From JBDTCO01 sp039923495 (GTDB lineage: Bacteria > Myxococcota_A > Polyangia > Palsa-1104): DNA of 52,880 nt. The DNA lies in assembly GCA_039923495.1 (NCBI GenBank), contig JBDTCO010000080.1, positions 1 through 52,880 on the forward strand, read 5' to 3'. Position numbers and translations under genes: made by a program. Below, one piece after another: positions 7,825 to 16,015 of this stretch (positions are counted from its first letter, which is position 1; every line of letters begins with the position of its first letter). The notes beneath the pieces were generated by a model. It was not told the DNA's origin, did no database searches, and saw only the letters and a program-made list of their open reading frames with translations.

Positions 7825-8400
7825 ATGGCACCGAATCCTACCGACGCTGACCAGCCCGAGCATGCCGAGCCCGAACACCAGGACGGCGGCGAGCAGAAGC
7901 ACGAGAAAGACGAGAAGAGCGAGACGCCCGAGCTCAGGATCGCGTCGCTCGAGGCGGAGAAGCGCGAGGTTCACGATCGCTTCCTGCGCCTCGCCGCCGA
8001 GTTCGAGAACTGGAAGAAGCGTGCGCGTCGCGAGCAGGACGAGGCTGCCACGCGCGGGCGCGAGGCGCTGCTGAAGGAGCTGCTGCCGGCGCTCGACAAC
8101 CTCGAGCGGGCGCTCCAGGCGGCGCCGGAGAAGGATCCGGTCGCGGTCGGGGTGCGTCTCGTCGACAAGCAGGTCATGTCAGCGCTCGAGAAGTTCGAGG
8201 TCAAGCGCTTCTCGGCGCTCGGGCAGCCGTTCGACCCGAACATGCACGAGGCCATCCAGCAGGTGGAGTCGAGCGACGTTGCGGCGGGCTCCGTCGCGAA
8301 GGAGTTCGCGCCGGGCTACACGGTCAGCGGTCGGCTGCTGCGCGCGGCAATGGTGGGTGTCGCCAAGGCACCGGCCGCCCCCAAGGGCGATGAGGGGTAG
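7825..8400 (+). CDS. grpE: Nucleotide exchange factor GrpE
   Basis: 191 residues, a normal length. The ATG at 7825 was chosen over an in-frame TTG at 7789 because AAGG lies about 6 bases upstream and the TTG falls in the putative -35. The acidic disordered N-terminus (to about 40) leads into the long coiled-coil helix containing DRFLRLAAEFENWKKRA. The beta-wing with FDPNMHEAI and the terminal GYTVSGRLLRAAMV follow. GrpE releases ADP from DnaK. It is immediately upstream of dnaK (6 bases). Confidence 0.95.
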   Translation: MAPNPTDADQPEHAEPEHQDGGEQKHEKDEKSETPELRIASLEAEKREVHDRFLRLAAEFENWKKRARREQDEAATRGREALLKELLPALDNLERALQAAPEKDPVAVGVRLVDKQVMSALEKFEVKRFSALGQPFDPNMHEAIQQVESSDVAAGSVAKEFAPGYTVSGRLLRAAMVGVAKAPAAPKGDEG

Positions 8401-8406
8401 CAGCCC

Positions 8407-10272
8407 ATGAGCGGGCGTGTCGTCGGTATCGATCTCGGCACCACGAACTCGTGCGTGGCGTTCCTCGACGGACGCCGCCCGGTCGTGATCCCGAACACCG
8501 AAGGCAGTCGTACGACGCCCTCGATTGTCGCGTTCTCCGCGTCCGGAGAGCGGCTCGTCGGCTCCATGGCCAAGCGCCAGGCGCTGACGAACCCACAGAA
8601 CACCGTGCAGGCCGTCAAGCGCCTCATGGGTCGCAAGAAGAACGACGCCGAGATCGCCGCGCACCTCGCGAACACGCCGAACGAGATCGTCGAGGGCTCG
8701 AACGGCGACGCGCGCATCCATCTCGGCGACAAGGACTACTCGCCGCCCGAGCTGTCCGCGATGATCCTCGCGCGCATGAAGGAGATCGCCGAGGCGTACC
8801 TCGGCGAGCCCGTCACGGAGGCCGTCATCACGGTCCCCGCGTACTTCGACGAGGCGCAGCGCCAGGCCACCAAGGACGCGGGCCGCATCGCCGGGCTCGA
8901 GGTGCTCCGCATCATCAACGAGCCCACGGCCGCCGCGCTCGCGTACGGATCGATGACGCTAGAAGGTGAGGCGCAGCAGATCGACACGGCGCAGTCGCAG
9001 CGCATCGTCGTCTACGATCTCGGTGGCGGCACGTTCGACGTCTCGGTGCTCGAGCTGCGCGCCGGTGTCTTCGAGGTCCGCGCGACCTCCGGCGACACGT
9101 ACCTCGGCGGGGAGGACTTCGACCGCAAGATCGTCGAGTGGCTCGCCGACGGGTTCATGCTCGACAACGACGGTCTCGATCTCAGGAAGGACAAGATGGC
9201 GCTCCAGCGCCTGCGCGAGGCCGCGGAGCGCAGCAAGCACGAGCTGTCGTCGTCGATCGAGACGGCCGTCAACCTGCCATTCATCGCCATCGGGCCCGCC
9301 GGTCCATTGCACCTCGAGGCGACGATCACGCGCGCGCAGCTCGAGCTGCTCACCGACGAGCTCATCGAGCGCAGCCTCGAGCCCTGCCGCAGCGCGCTGG
9401 CCGACTCGAAGCTGAAGGCGGAGGACATCGACGAGGTCATCCTCGTTGGTGGACAGACCCGCATGCCGCGCGTGCAGCAGGTGGTCGAGCAGTTCTTCGG
9501 CAAGAAGCCGAACCGTCGCGTCGATCCCGACGAGGTCGTCGCCGTCGGTGCCGCGCTGCAGGCCGGCATCATCAAGGGCGTCATCGACGAGGTGCTGCTG
9601 CTCGACGTCACGCCGCTCAGCCTCGGCGTGCAGACCGCCGGCGGCGTGTTCACGCGCCTCATCCCGAAGAACACCACCATCCCGACGCGCCGGCAGGAGG
9701 TGTTCTCCACCGCTGTCGATAACCAGGAGTTCGTCGAGGTCCATGTGCTCCAGGGCGAGCGCGACATGGCTGCCGACAACCGCTCGCTCGCTCGCTTCGT
9801 GCTCGAGGGCATCCCCCCCGCGCGACGTGGCGTACCCCAGATCCAGGTGAGCTTCGACATCGACGCCAACGGGCTCGTGAAGGTCGGCGCCAAGGACCTC
9901 GGTACCGGCCGCGAACAGGTCGTGCGCGTCGTGCCGACGAGCGGCCTCTCCGAGCGAGAGATCGCGCGCGTCGTCACCGAGGCCGAGGGGCAGAAGTCGG
10001 ACGACGAGCAGCGTCGTCAGGCCGCAGAGCTGAAGCTCACCATCGAGTCGCTCGTCTACACGAGCGAGCGTGGCCTCGCAGAGTACGCGTCGATGCTGCC
10101 GCCCGCTGATCTCGAGGCGCTGAGCGCCGGCGTCGCGCGCGCAAAAAAGGCCATCGCCGCGTCCGATGCCACCGTCGAGCAGCTCACGAAGCTGCACGTC
10201 GAGCTCGAAGGACTCGCGCACAAGCTCGGTGAAGCGGTGTACGCCGCCGCTGCTGCGGGAACCTCCACCTAG
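8407..10272 (+). CDS. dnaK: Chaperone protein DnaK (Hsp70)
   Basis: 621 residues. The ATPase domain begins GIDLGTTNSCVA and includes the phosphate-2 motif VYDLGGGTFDVS and the adenosine motif VILVGGQTRMPRV. The linker LLLDVTPLSLG leads into the substrate-binding domain. The C-terminus is slightly short and ends in an Ala-rich segment rather than the acidic tail typical of E. coli DnaK. Its position grpE-dnaK-dnaJ marks it as the general housekeeping Hsp70. DnaK folds client proteins in ATP cycles driven by DnaJ and GrpE. Confidence 0.96.
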   Translation: MSGRVVGIDLGTTNSCVAFLDGRRPVVIPNTEGSRTTPSIVAFSASGERLVGSMAKRQALTNPQNTVQAVKRLMGRKKNDAEIAAHLANTPNEIVEGSNGDARIHLGDKDYSPPELSAMILARMKEIAEAYLGEPVTEAVITVPAYFDEAQRQATKDAGRIAGLEVLRIINEPTAAALAYGSMTLEGEAQQIDTAQSQRIVVYDLGGGTFDVSVLELRAGVFEVRATSGDTYLGGEDFDRKIVEWLADGFMLDNDGLDLRKDKMALQRLREAAERSKHELSSSIETAVNLPFIAIGPAGPLHLEATITRAQLELLTDELIERSLEPCRSALADSKLKAEDIDEVILVGGQTRMPRVQQVVEQFFGKKPNRRVDPDEVVAVGAALQAGIIKGVIDEVLLLDVTPLSLGVQTAGGVFTRLIPKNTTIPTRRQEVFSTAVDNQEFVEVHVLQGERDMAADNRSLARFVLEGIPPARRGVPQIQVSFDIDANGLVKVGAKDLGTGREQVVRVVPTSGLSEREIARVVTEAEGQKSDDEQRRQAAELKLTIESLVYTSERGLAEYASMLPPADLEALSAGVARAKKAIAASDATVEQLTKLHVELEGLAHKLGEAVYAAAAAGTST

Positions 10273-11370
10273 GTGGCGCGCCGCGATCTGTACGACGTGC
10301 TCGGCATCCCGCGGGACGCCGACCCTGCCCGTATCAAGCGCGCGTATCGCGAGCTCGCGATGAAGTTCCACCCCGATCAGAACCCGGGCGACGCGGCAGC
10401 CGAGGCCTCGTTCAAGGAAGTATCGGCGGCGTACACGGTGCTCTCCGACGTGGAGCTGCGCGACAAGTACGATCGCCGCGGGTTCGCCGGCGTCGACGGG
10501 AACGGCCCGGACCTCGGCTCGTTCACCGAGCTGTTCGAGGGCGTGTTCGGCGATCTGTTCGGTCGCAAGAAGGAGCGTGAGCGGGGCCGCGATCTCCGCT
10601 ACACCATCGAGCTCGGCTTCGAGGAAGCCGCGCTCGGGGTCACGCGCGACATCACGTTTCCCTCGCGCGAGCGCTGCCCCGATTGCACCGGCACCGGCGC
10701 CAAGGGGGGCGAGGCCGGGCGGCACGCGTGCACCGCATGCAAGGGCAAGGGCGAGATCAAGGTACAGCAGGGCTTCTTCGGCGTGTCGAAGCGCTGCCCG
10801 ACGTGCGGCGGTGGTGGTCACGTCATCGTCGAGCGCTGCCCGCGCTGCAACGGCGATGGCACCATCACGATCGACCGCGTCTTCTCGGTCAGCATCCCCG
10901 CTGGCGCCATCGACGGCTCCACCCGCCGCGTGGCCGGTGAGGGCGAGCCCGGCAAGAACAGCGCGCCGGCAGGCGACCTCAACGTCGTCGTGAAGGTGCG
11001 CCCGCATCCGCTGTTCAAGCGCGAGGGGGAGATCATCACGTGCGACGTGTCGGTGCCGCTCACGACCGCGATGGTCGGCGGCACCGTCGACATCCCCACG
11101 CTGGAGGGCCTCGGCGAGATGAAGATCCCAGCCGGTACGCAGGCAGGCAGCGTGTTCCGGCTGCGCGGCAAGGGCGCAAAGTCGCAGAGCGGTGCGCGCG
11201 GCGATCTCCACGTGCGCGTTCAGGTCGAGGTGCCGCAGCAGCTGGACGAGGCGCAGCAGAAGCTCGTGCGCGACCTCGAGGCGTCGTTGCGGGCGGAGCA
11301 GCGCCCCGAGACCGTGCGCTACGGTGAGCGGCTCGCAGAGGTTCGTACGCGACGGGCGGAGAAAAAGTAG
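10273..11370 (+). CDS. dnaJ: Chaperone protein DnaJ
   Basis: 365 residues from a GTG immediately after the dnaK stop. The J domain (DLYDVLGIPRDA with the HPD motif in KFHPDQNPGDAAAE) stimulates DnaK ATPase. The Gly/Phe region is short. The cysteine-rich zinc domain has the four expected repeats, CPDCTGTG, CTACKGKG, CPTCGGGG and CPRCNGDG, followed by the C-terminal client-binding domains. All features of a type I DnaJ are present. The cluster ends here. Confidence 0.96.
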   Translation: MARRDLYDVLGIPRDADPARIKRAYRELAMKFHPDQNPGDAAAEASFKEVSAAYTVLSDVELRDKYDRRGFAGVDGNGPDLGSFTELFEGVFGDLFGRKKERERGRDLRYTIELGFEEAALGVTRDITFPSRERCPDCTGTGAKGGEAGRHACTACKGKGEIKVQQGFFGVSKRCPTCGGGGHVIVERCPRCNGDGTITIDRVFSVSIPAGAIDGSTRRVAGEGEPGKNSAPAGDLNVVVKVRPHPLFKREGEIITCDVSVPLTTAMVGGTVDIPTLEGLGEMKIPAGTQAGSVFRLRGKGAKSQSGARGDLHVRVQVEVPQQLDEAQQKLVRDLEASLRAEQRPETVRYGERLAEVRTRRAEKK

Positions 11371-11403
11371 ATCGTTCCCGTTCGTGTCGCGTTGGTACTC
11401 GGC

Positions 11404-12543
11404 ATGACGCTCAAACCCCTCGTCCTCTGCATCTCGATGTTCTGTGGCAGCGCGTGGGCTGCACCTGCCAACCAGGTACGGACGCAGGTACAGACGCAGG
11501 TGCCGAACCAGCAGCAGCAGGCGCACCCACGCCACGTCGACGTCGTCCTCGCGCTCGATACGAGCTCGAGCATGGACGGGCTCATCGATGGCGCGCGCCA
11601 GAAGCTGTGGGACGTGGTGACCACGCTCTCGAAGGCCCAGCCGCAGCCGATCCTGCGCGTCGGCATCGTGTCGTACGGCAACACGGCGTACGACGCATCG
11701 AAAGGTTGGGTACGCCCCGACATCGACCTGACGACCGACCTCGACAGCGTGTACGGCAAGCTCTTCGGCCTCACGACGAACGGCGGCGAGGAGTATGTCG
11801 CCCGCGCGGTGCAGACATCGACCGATCAGATGTCGTGGTCGAAGCAACAGGACACGCTACGCATCCTCTTCGTCGCTGGGAACGAGTCGGCGGAGCAAGA
11901 TCCATCGGTGAAGCTCGAGACGGCGCTCGCCGATGCGCGATCGCACGGCATCTTCGTGAACACCATCTACTGCGGCGCGAAGAGCAGCCCTGAGACCGTC
12001 GCGTGGGCTCGCACCGCGGCGCTCGGCAAGGGCAAGTTCGCCGCGATCGATCAGAACCGGACCGTGGCCATCGCGACGCCGCAGGACGCGGAGCTGCAGC
12101 GGCTGTCGGCGCAGCTCAACGACACCTACGTCGCGTACGGGGCGGGCGGTCGTGCGCGTGCTGCAAACCAGAAGGCACAGGACAAGAACGCGACCGCGCT
12201 CTCGCAGCCTGCCGCCGCGGCCCGAGCCGTGGGCAAGGCGAGCTCGCTCTACAGGTCCGCAGACTGGGACATCGTCGACGCGAAGCGTGAGGGCATCACC
12301 GTCGCGGCTGCGGAGATGCCGGAAGACCTGCGAGCGATGCCCGCCCCGCAGCGGGACGCGGTCATCGAGAAGAAGGCGAAGGACCGTGCCGCCCTCCAGA
12401 GCCGCATCCAGGCGGTATCGAAGCAGCGCGAGGGCTACCTGTCCGCGGAGCGCAAGAAGTCGGTCGCGAGCGGGCCCGCGCTCGATGACGCGCTCATCGG
12501 TGGGCTCAAGTCCGAGGCCGAGCAGTCGGGCTTCAAGTTCTAG
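11404..12543 (+). CDS. Exported von Willebrand factor A domain protein
   Basis: 379 residues from the ATG at 11404; a longer TTG start at 11392 would add four residues to the signal peptide. The signal peptide (MTLKPLVLCISMFCGSAWA) is followed by a Gln-rich stretch. The VWA domain then covers about 42-250 with the MIDAS motif DTSSSMDG and the supporting GIVSYGN and NGGEEYVARA segments. The C-terminal third is helical and charged, with KAKDRAALQSRIQ resembling a coiled coil. The VWA domain probably binds a protein or metal-dependent ligand in the periplasm or envelope. The partner is unknown. It is not obviously linked to the preceding chaperones. Confidence 0.75.
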   Translation: MTLKPLVLCISMFCGSAWAAPANQVRTQVQTQVPNQQQQAHPRHVDVVLALDTSSSMDGLIDGARQKLWDVVTTLSKAQPQPILRVGIVSYGNTAYDASKGWVRPDIDLTTDLDSVYGKLFGLTTNGGEEYVARAVQTSTDQMSWSKQQDTLRILFVAGNESAEQDPSVKLETALADARSHGIFVNTIYCGAKSSPETVAWARTAALGKGKFAAIDQNRTVAIATPQDAELQRLSAQLNDTYVAYGAGGRARAANQKAQDKNATALSQPAAAARAVGKASSLYRSADWDIVDAKREGITVAAAEMPEDLRAMPAPQRDAVIEKKAKDRAALQSRIQAVSKQREGYLSAERKKSVASGPALDDALIGGLKSEAEQSGFKF

Positions 12544-12577
12544 CCGCGTGTCCGAGCGTCGGGCATGATCCACGGTG

Positions 12578-13012
12578 ATGGATGCGTGTCCGAAGTGTGG
12601 ATCGACCCGGGTCTCCGGTGGCGCGTGCGCGGCGTGTGGCCTGCGAGTCGATCTGTGGGCGCGCTTCGACGGTCGGCCCACGCCGGATCCGCTGCTCGAT
12701 CCCGCCTTCGCCGAGCTCCGCGCTTCATGGACCGATCCCGCCGCACACGAGCGGTTCGCGAGCGTTGCCCGGCGCGCCGAGCTGCTCGACGCTGCCGCCG
12801 CGCGCTACCGCCAGGTGCTGCGCGAGACGCCGGATGACTCGGACGCGCACGCCGCGCTCGGCAAGCTCGCCCTCCTCGCGTCGACCCAGCAGCAGGTCGC
12901 GGTGCGCTTCTCCGATACAACGCTCAAGACGTTGCGCGTGCTGTCCACGATCGTCGCCGCCACGGTGGCGCTCACGGTCGGCTACATCTTGTTCGCCATG
13001 CTGCGGAGGTGA
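12578..13012 (+). CDS. Small zinc-ribbon protein with C-terminal TM tail
   Basis: 144 residues from the ATG at 12578; a GTG at 12575 is directly adjacent. The N-terminus has two CxxC pairs (CPKCGS and CAACGL) forming a zinc ribbon. The middle contains one TPR-like helical pair (AARYRQVLRETPDDSDAHAALGK). A hydrophobic helix at the C-terminus (about 120-141) is followed by Arg-Arg, so the protein should be tail-anchored with the zinc ribbon in the cytoplasm. It lies 45 bases before the MglA-like GTPase gene and may act with it, which is inference from position only. No known family is recognised. Confidence 0.7.
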   Translation: MDACPKCGSTRVSGGACAACGLRVDLWARFDGRPTPDPLLDPAFAELRASWTDPAAHERFASVARRAELLDAAAARYRQVLRETPDDSDAHAALGKLALLASTQQQVAVRFSDTTLKTLRVLSTIVAATVALTVGYILFAMLRR

Positions 13013-13057
13013 GTGTCGTCCACCCCTCCGAGGTGGTACGATCACCGTCCGTTCCGC

Positions 13058-13750
13058 ATGGCGCAGATAGACTTCCAACGTCGAGAAGTGTCCGTCCGCC
13101 TGGTCTATTACGGACCCGCGCTCTCGGGGAAGACGTCCAACCTCCAGGCGCTGTTCGACAGGCTCGATCCCCGCCGCCGCGGTCACCTGCTGACGCTCGA
13201 CACGAAGGACGACCGCACGCTGTTCTTCGATCTCCTGCCGCTGTCGGTGAAGTCGTCGACCGGGGTGACCGTGAAGGTGAAGCTCTTCACCGTCCCCGGC
13301 CAGGTCATCCACAACTCCACGCGGCGGCTCGTGCTCCAGGGCTGCGACGGCGTCGTGTTCGTCGCTGACTCGCGCATCGCCGAGACGCAGGGCAACAACG
13401 AGAGCTTCGTGAACCTGAAGCAGAACCTGCGCGAAAACGGCATCGATCCCGCGCACACGCCCATCGTCATCCAGTTCAACAAGCGCGATCTCCCGGGTAT
13501 TCGCAGTGACGCTGCGCTCGCCAAGCTCGCCGAGCGGGGCAAGGAGCCGGTGTATCCAGCGGTCGCGATCCGCGGAGAAGGCGTGGTCGAGACGTTCCTC
13601 GGCCTCGTCGACGCGGTGTGGGTGTCGCTCGATCAGAAGCTCGGCCTCGGTACCACGCACGGCGTTCGTCGCGACGAGCTCATCGCGCAGCTCGCGTCGC
13701 AGCTCGGCGTCCCGCCCGTCGTGCCGCCGGGACTCGGAGGGCAGAGGTGA
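13058..13750 (+). CDS. MglA-like small Ras-family GTPase
   Basis: 230 residues from the ATG at 13058, whose start MAQIDFQRREVSV aligns with the MglA N-terminus; a GTG at 13013 is less likely. P-loop GPALSGKT (19-26), Arg53 in DDRTLFFD, TVPGQ (78-82, Thr where Ras has Asp, the MglA hallmark, and catalytic Gln82), and QFNKRD for guanine recognition. The numbering matches M. xanthus MglA at Arg53, Thr78 and Gln82. Residue 21 is Ala where M. xanthus MglA has Gly. The protein has about 35 extra C-terminal residues. MglA-type GTPases set front-rear polarity. No MglB (GAP) gene is adjacent. The next gene, a histidine kinase, overlaps the stop. Confidence 0.88.
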   Translation: MAQIDFQRREVSVRLVYYGPALSGKTSNLQALFDRLDPRRRGHLLTLDTKDDRTLFFDLLPLSVKSSTGVTVKVKLFTVPGQVIHNSTRRLVLQGCDGVVFVADSRIAETQGNNESFVNLKQNLRENGIDPAHTPIVIQFNKRDLPGIRSDAALAKLAERGKEPVYPAVAIRGEGVVETFLGLVDAVWVSLDQKLGLGTTHGVRRDELIAQLASQLGVPPVVPPGLGGQR

Positions 13751-14949
13751 ACCGCGGGAGCGCGCTGGACACGGACGCACCGGTCGGCCTCGACGAGCTG
13801 CTCGATCGCAACGCCCGCGCCGCGCTGTCCGACGCGCTCGGTGCGATCGGGCTCCTGCTCTCGGTCGCCGACGACACGGGTCGCCAGATCATCGGCACCG
13901 CCTCGCTCGAGACCGACGCGCTCCCCGTCGACTGGGATCCCGAGGTCACGCCGTGCTCCAGCGGTCGCTACGGTGCCATCGGCATCTTCAACGAGGGCTC
14001 GATCATCGGGCGCATCGTCATCGGGCCGATCCCCGACGCGATGACCGACGTCGTCGTCACAGCGCAGCTCAACGGCCTGCGTCGCATCGTCGACGCCTTC
14101 ATCGTCGACGGGATGAAGCGCGCGCTCTCGGCCCGCATGCACATGGCGTCGGTAGAGGACGCCAACCGCGAGCTCACCGAGAAGAACAAGAAGCTCAACG
14201 AGCTCGTCGACAAGCTGCAGGAGGCCGACCGCATCAAGTCGAACTTCCTCGCGACGGTCTCGCACGAGCTGCGCACACCGCTCACGTCCGTCATCGGCTA
14301 TTCGGAGATGCTGCTCGAGGGCATCGCTGGAGAGCTCAACGAGGAGCAGCGCGACTACGTTCGCACGGTGATGGAGAAGGGCGATCAGCTCCTCCAGCTC
14401 ATCACCGGCATCCTCGACATCTCGCGCATGGAGGCCGGCGAGATGAAGGTGCGGCGCGTGCCTTTCGACATCGTCGAGGTCTGCAACGTCGCCGTGCAGA
14501 CCGTCGCGCCGAACGCGCGTCGCAAGCGCATCAACGTCGAGACCGTGTTCCCCGAGGGCCTGCCGATGGGCATGGGTGACCGCGACAAGGTGCGCCAGGC
14601 CGTGCTCAACCTCCTCGGGAACGCGGTGAAGTTCACACCCGACGCAGGGACGATTCGCCTCATCGTCGAGCTCGGCGCGCTCGCGCGCACCACCAGGCCC
14701 GGCGGTGCACCGGGCCTCCGCATCTCGGTGCAGGACACGGGCATCGGCATCTCCGCCGAGCACTTCCAGCAGGTCTTCGAGCCCTTCTTCCAGGTCGACA
14801 ACTCGTCGACGCGCGAGTTCGGCGGCACCGGTCTCGGCCTCTCCATCGTGAAGCGCTTCGTCGAGGCGCAAGGTGGCCAGGTGTGGCTCGAGAGTGAAGT
14901 CGGCCGCGGCTCGACGTTCCGCTTCACCCTGCCGATACAAGAGACGTAG
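13747..14949 (+). CDS. Soluble hybrid-free sensor histidine kinase coupled to the MglA-like gene
   Basis: 400 residues from a GTG overlapping the GTPase stop (GTGA). An N-terminal sensor region of about 125 residues has a beta-rich pattern (PCSSGRYGAIGIFNEG, IIGRIVIGPI) compatible with a GAF or PocR-like fold, but no family is certain. A coiled coil (about 135-165) leads to HisKA with the H-box SHELRTPLTSVIGYSEML. The HATPase has an N-box (NLLGNAVKF), G1 (DTGIGI) and G2 (GGTGLGLSIVKRF). There are no transmembrane helices, so sensing is cytoplasmic. No response regulator is adjacent; the partner lies elsewhere. Coupling suggests a functional link with the GTPase. Confidence 0.88.
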   Translation: MNRGSALDTDAPVGLDELLDRNARAALSDALGAIGLLLSVADDTGRQIIGTASLETDALPVDWDPEVTPCSSGRYGAIGIFNEGSIIGRIVIGPIPDAMTDVVVTAQLNGLRRIVDAFIVDGMKRALSARMHMASVEDANRELTEKNKKLNELVDKLQEADRIKSNFLATVSHELRTPLTSVIGYSEMLLEGIAGELNEEQRDYVRTVMEKGDQLLQLITGILDISRMEAGEMKVRRVPFDIVEVCNVAVQTVAPNARRKRINVETVFPEGLPMGMGDRDKVRQAVLNLLGNAVKFTPDAGTIRLIVELGALARTTRPGGAPGLRISVQDTGIGISAEHFQQVFEPFFQVDNSSTREFGGTGLGLSIVKRFVEAQGGQVWLESEVGRGSTFRFTLPIQET

Positions 14950-14950
14950 G

Positions 14951-16015
14951 GTGTCCATCGACTGGCTGCTCGCGGGGCGTGCCGGCACGGCCGTCCTCCT
15001 CCTCGTTGCCGCGGCGTTCTTCGCCGGCTCGGAGACCGCCCTGTTCTCCCTGTCGCGCATCCAGCGCGAGGCGCTCGGTAGGCGCGAGGACCGCACGTCG
15101 CGCAGGCTCGCGGGGCTGCTGTCGCACCCGCGACGGCTGATCGTCACGATCATCGTCGCCAACGAGCTCATCAACATCGCCAACGCCTCGCTGTCGGCGA
15201 CCATCACCAATCAGCTCCTCCCCGACATGGGTGAGCGAGCGAAGATCGCGGTCACGGCCGCGGTCATGGTCCCGCTCATCCTGCTCATCGGCGAGATGAC
15301 GCCAAAATCGCTCGCGGTCCGCATCGGTGAGAGCTGGGCCCGCGCAGTCGCGACGCCGCTGCTGTTCTTCCAGTACCTCATCACGCCCGTACGCGTCGTG
15401 CTCTCCATCGTCTCCGGCGCGGTGCTGTACCTGTTCGGCGCGCGCCATCAGCAGATCGAGGCCGGCGTGCGCGAGGAGGAGTTCCGCGCGCTCGTCGACG
15501 TCGGCTCGGAAGAGGGCGAGCTGCAGGTCGCGGAGCGCCGGCTCATCCACAAGGTCTTCGAGTTCGGCGACACGCCGGTAGGCAAGGTGATGACGCCTGC
15601 AGAACGCGTCTTCGCGCTGCCGTACGAGATGCCGCTGGGTCGCATGGTCGAGACCATCAGCGAACAGCACTACTCGCGCGTGCCCGTGTACCGCGGCGGC
15701 CGCCTCGATCCAAAGGCCCGCGCAGCCGGACGCAAGGCGCCGCTCGAGGTCGTCGGCATCGTGCACGCGAAGGACCTCGTCACGTACGCGAGCCGCGGCC
15801 TCGAGGGCCACACCGTGCAGGACCTGCTGCACCCGCCGTTCTTCGTGCCGCGCACCACCACGTGTGACCGGCTGTTCCGTGAGTTCCAGCGTCGCAAGAC
15901 GCACATCTCGCTCGTCGTCGACGAGTACGGTCGCCTGCTCGGCGTCGTGACCATGGAGGACCTCCTCGAGGAGCTCTTCGGCGAAATCGCCGACGAGAAG
16001 GAGCATCAGCCATGA
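14951..16015 (+). CDS. CNNM/CorC-type transmembrane protein (DUF21 + CBS pair), short form
   Basis: 354 residues from a GTG one base after the kinase stop. The DUF21/CNNM membrane domain has about four hydrophobic helices with the conserved LIGEMTPKSLAVRIGE segment. A cytoplasmic CBS pair follows (VMTPAERVFALP, then SLVVDEYGRLLGVVTMEDLLEELFGEI). It ends right after the second CBS domain and lacks the C-terminal CorC_HlyC domain present in the next gene. Family members are linked to magnesium/cobalt efflux; the hemolysin name is historical. The stop overlaps the next start (ATGA), so the two paralogues are coupled and may form a heteromer. Confidence 0.88.
   Translation: MSIDWLLAGRAGTAVLLLVAAAFFAGSETALFSLSRIQREALGRREDRTSRRLAGLLSHPRRLIVTIIVANELINIANASLSATITNQLLPDMGERAKIAVTAAVMVPLILLIGEMTPKSLAVRIGESWARAVATPLLFFQYLITPVRVVLSIVSGAVLYLFGARHQQIEAGVREEEFRALVDVGSEEGELQVAERRLIHKVFEFGDTPVGKVMTPAERVFALPYEMPLGRMVETISEQHYSRVPVYRGGRLDPKARAAGRKAPLEVVGIVHAKDLVTYASRGLEGHTVQDLLHPPFFVPRTTTCDRLFREFQRRKTHISLVVDEYGRLLGVVTMEDLLEELFGEIADEKEHQP

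Noticed and set aside
8959..11847. 962-codon open frame on the minus strand antisense to dnaK and dnaJ
   Set aside because: It lies wholly opposite two certain chaperone genes, its translation is compositionally biased (Arg/Leu/His/Val) with no domain, and such long antisense frames are expected in GC-rich codon usage.
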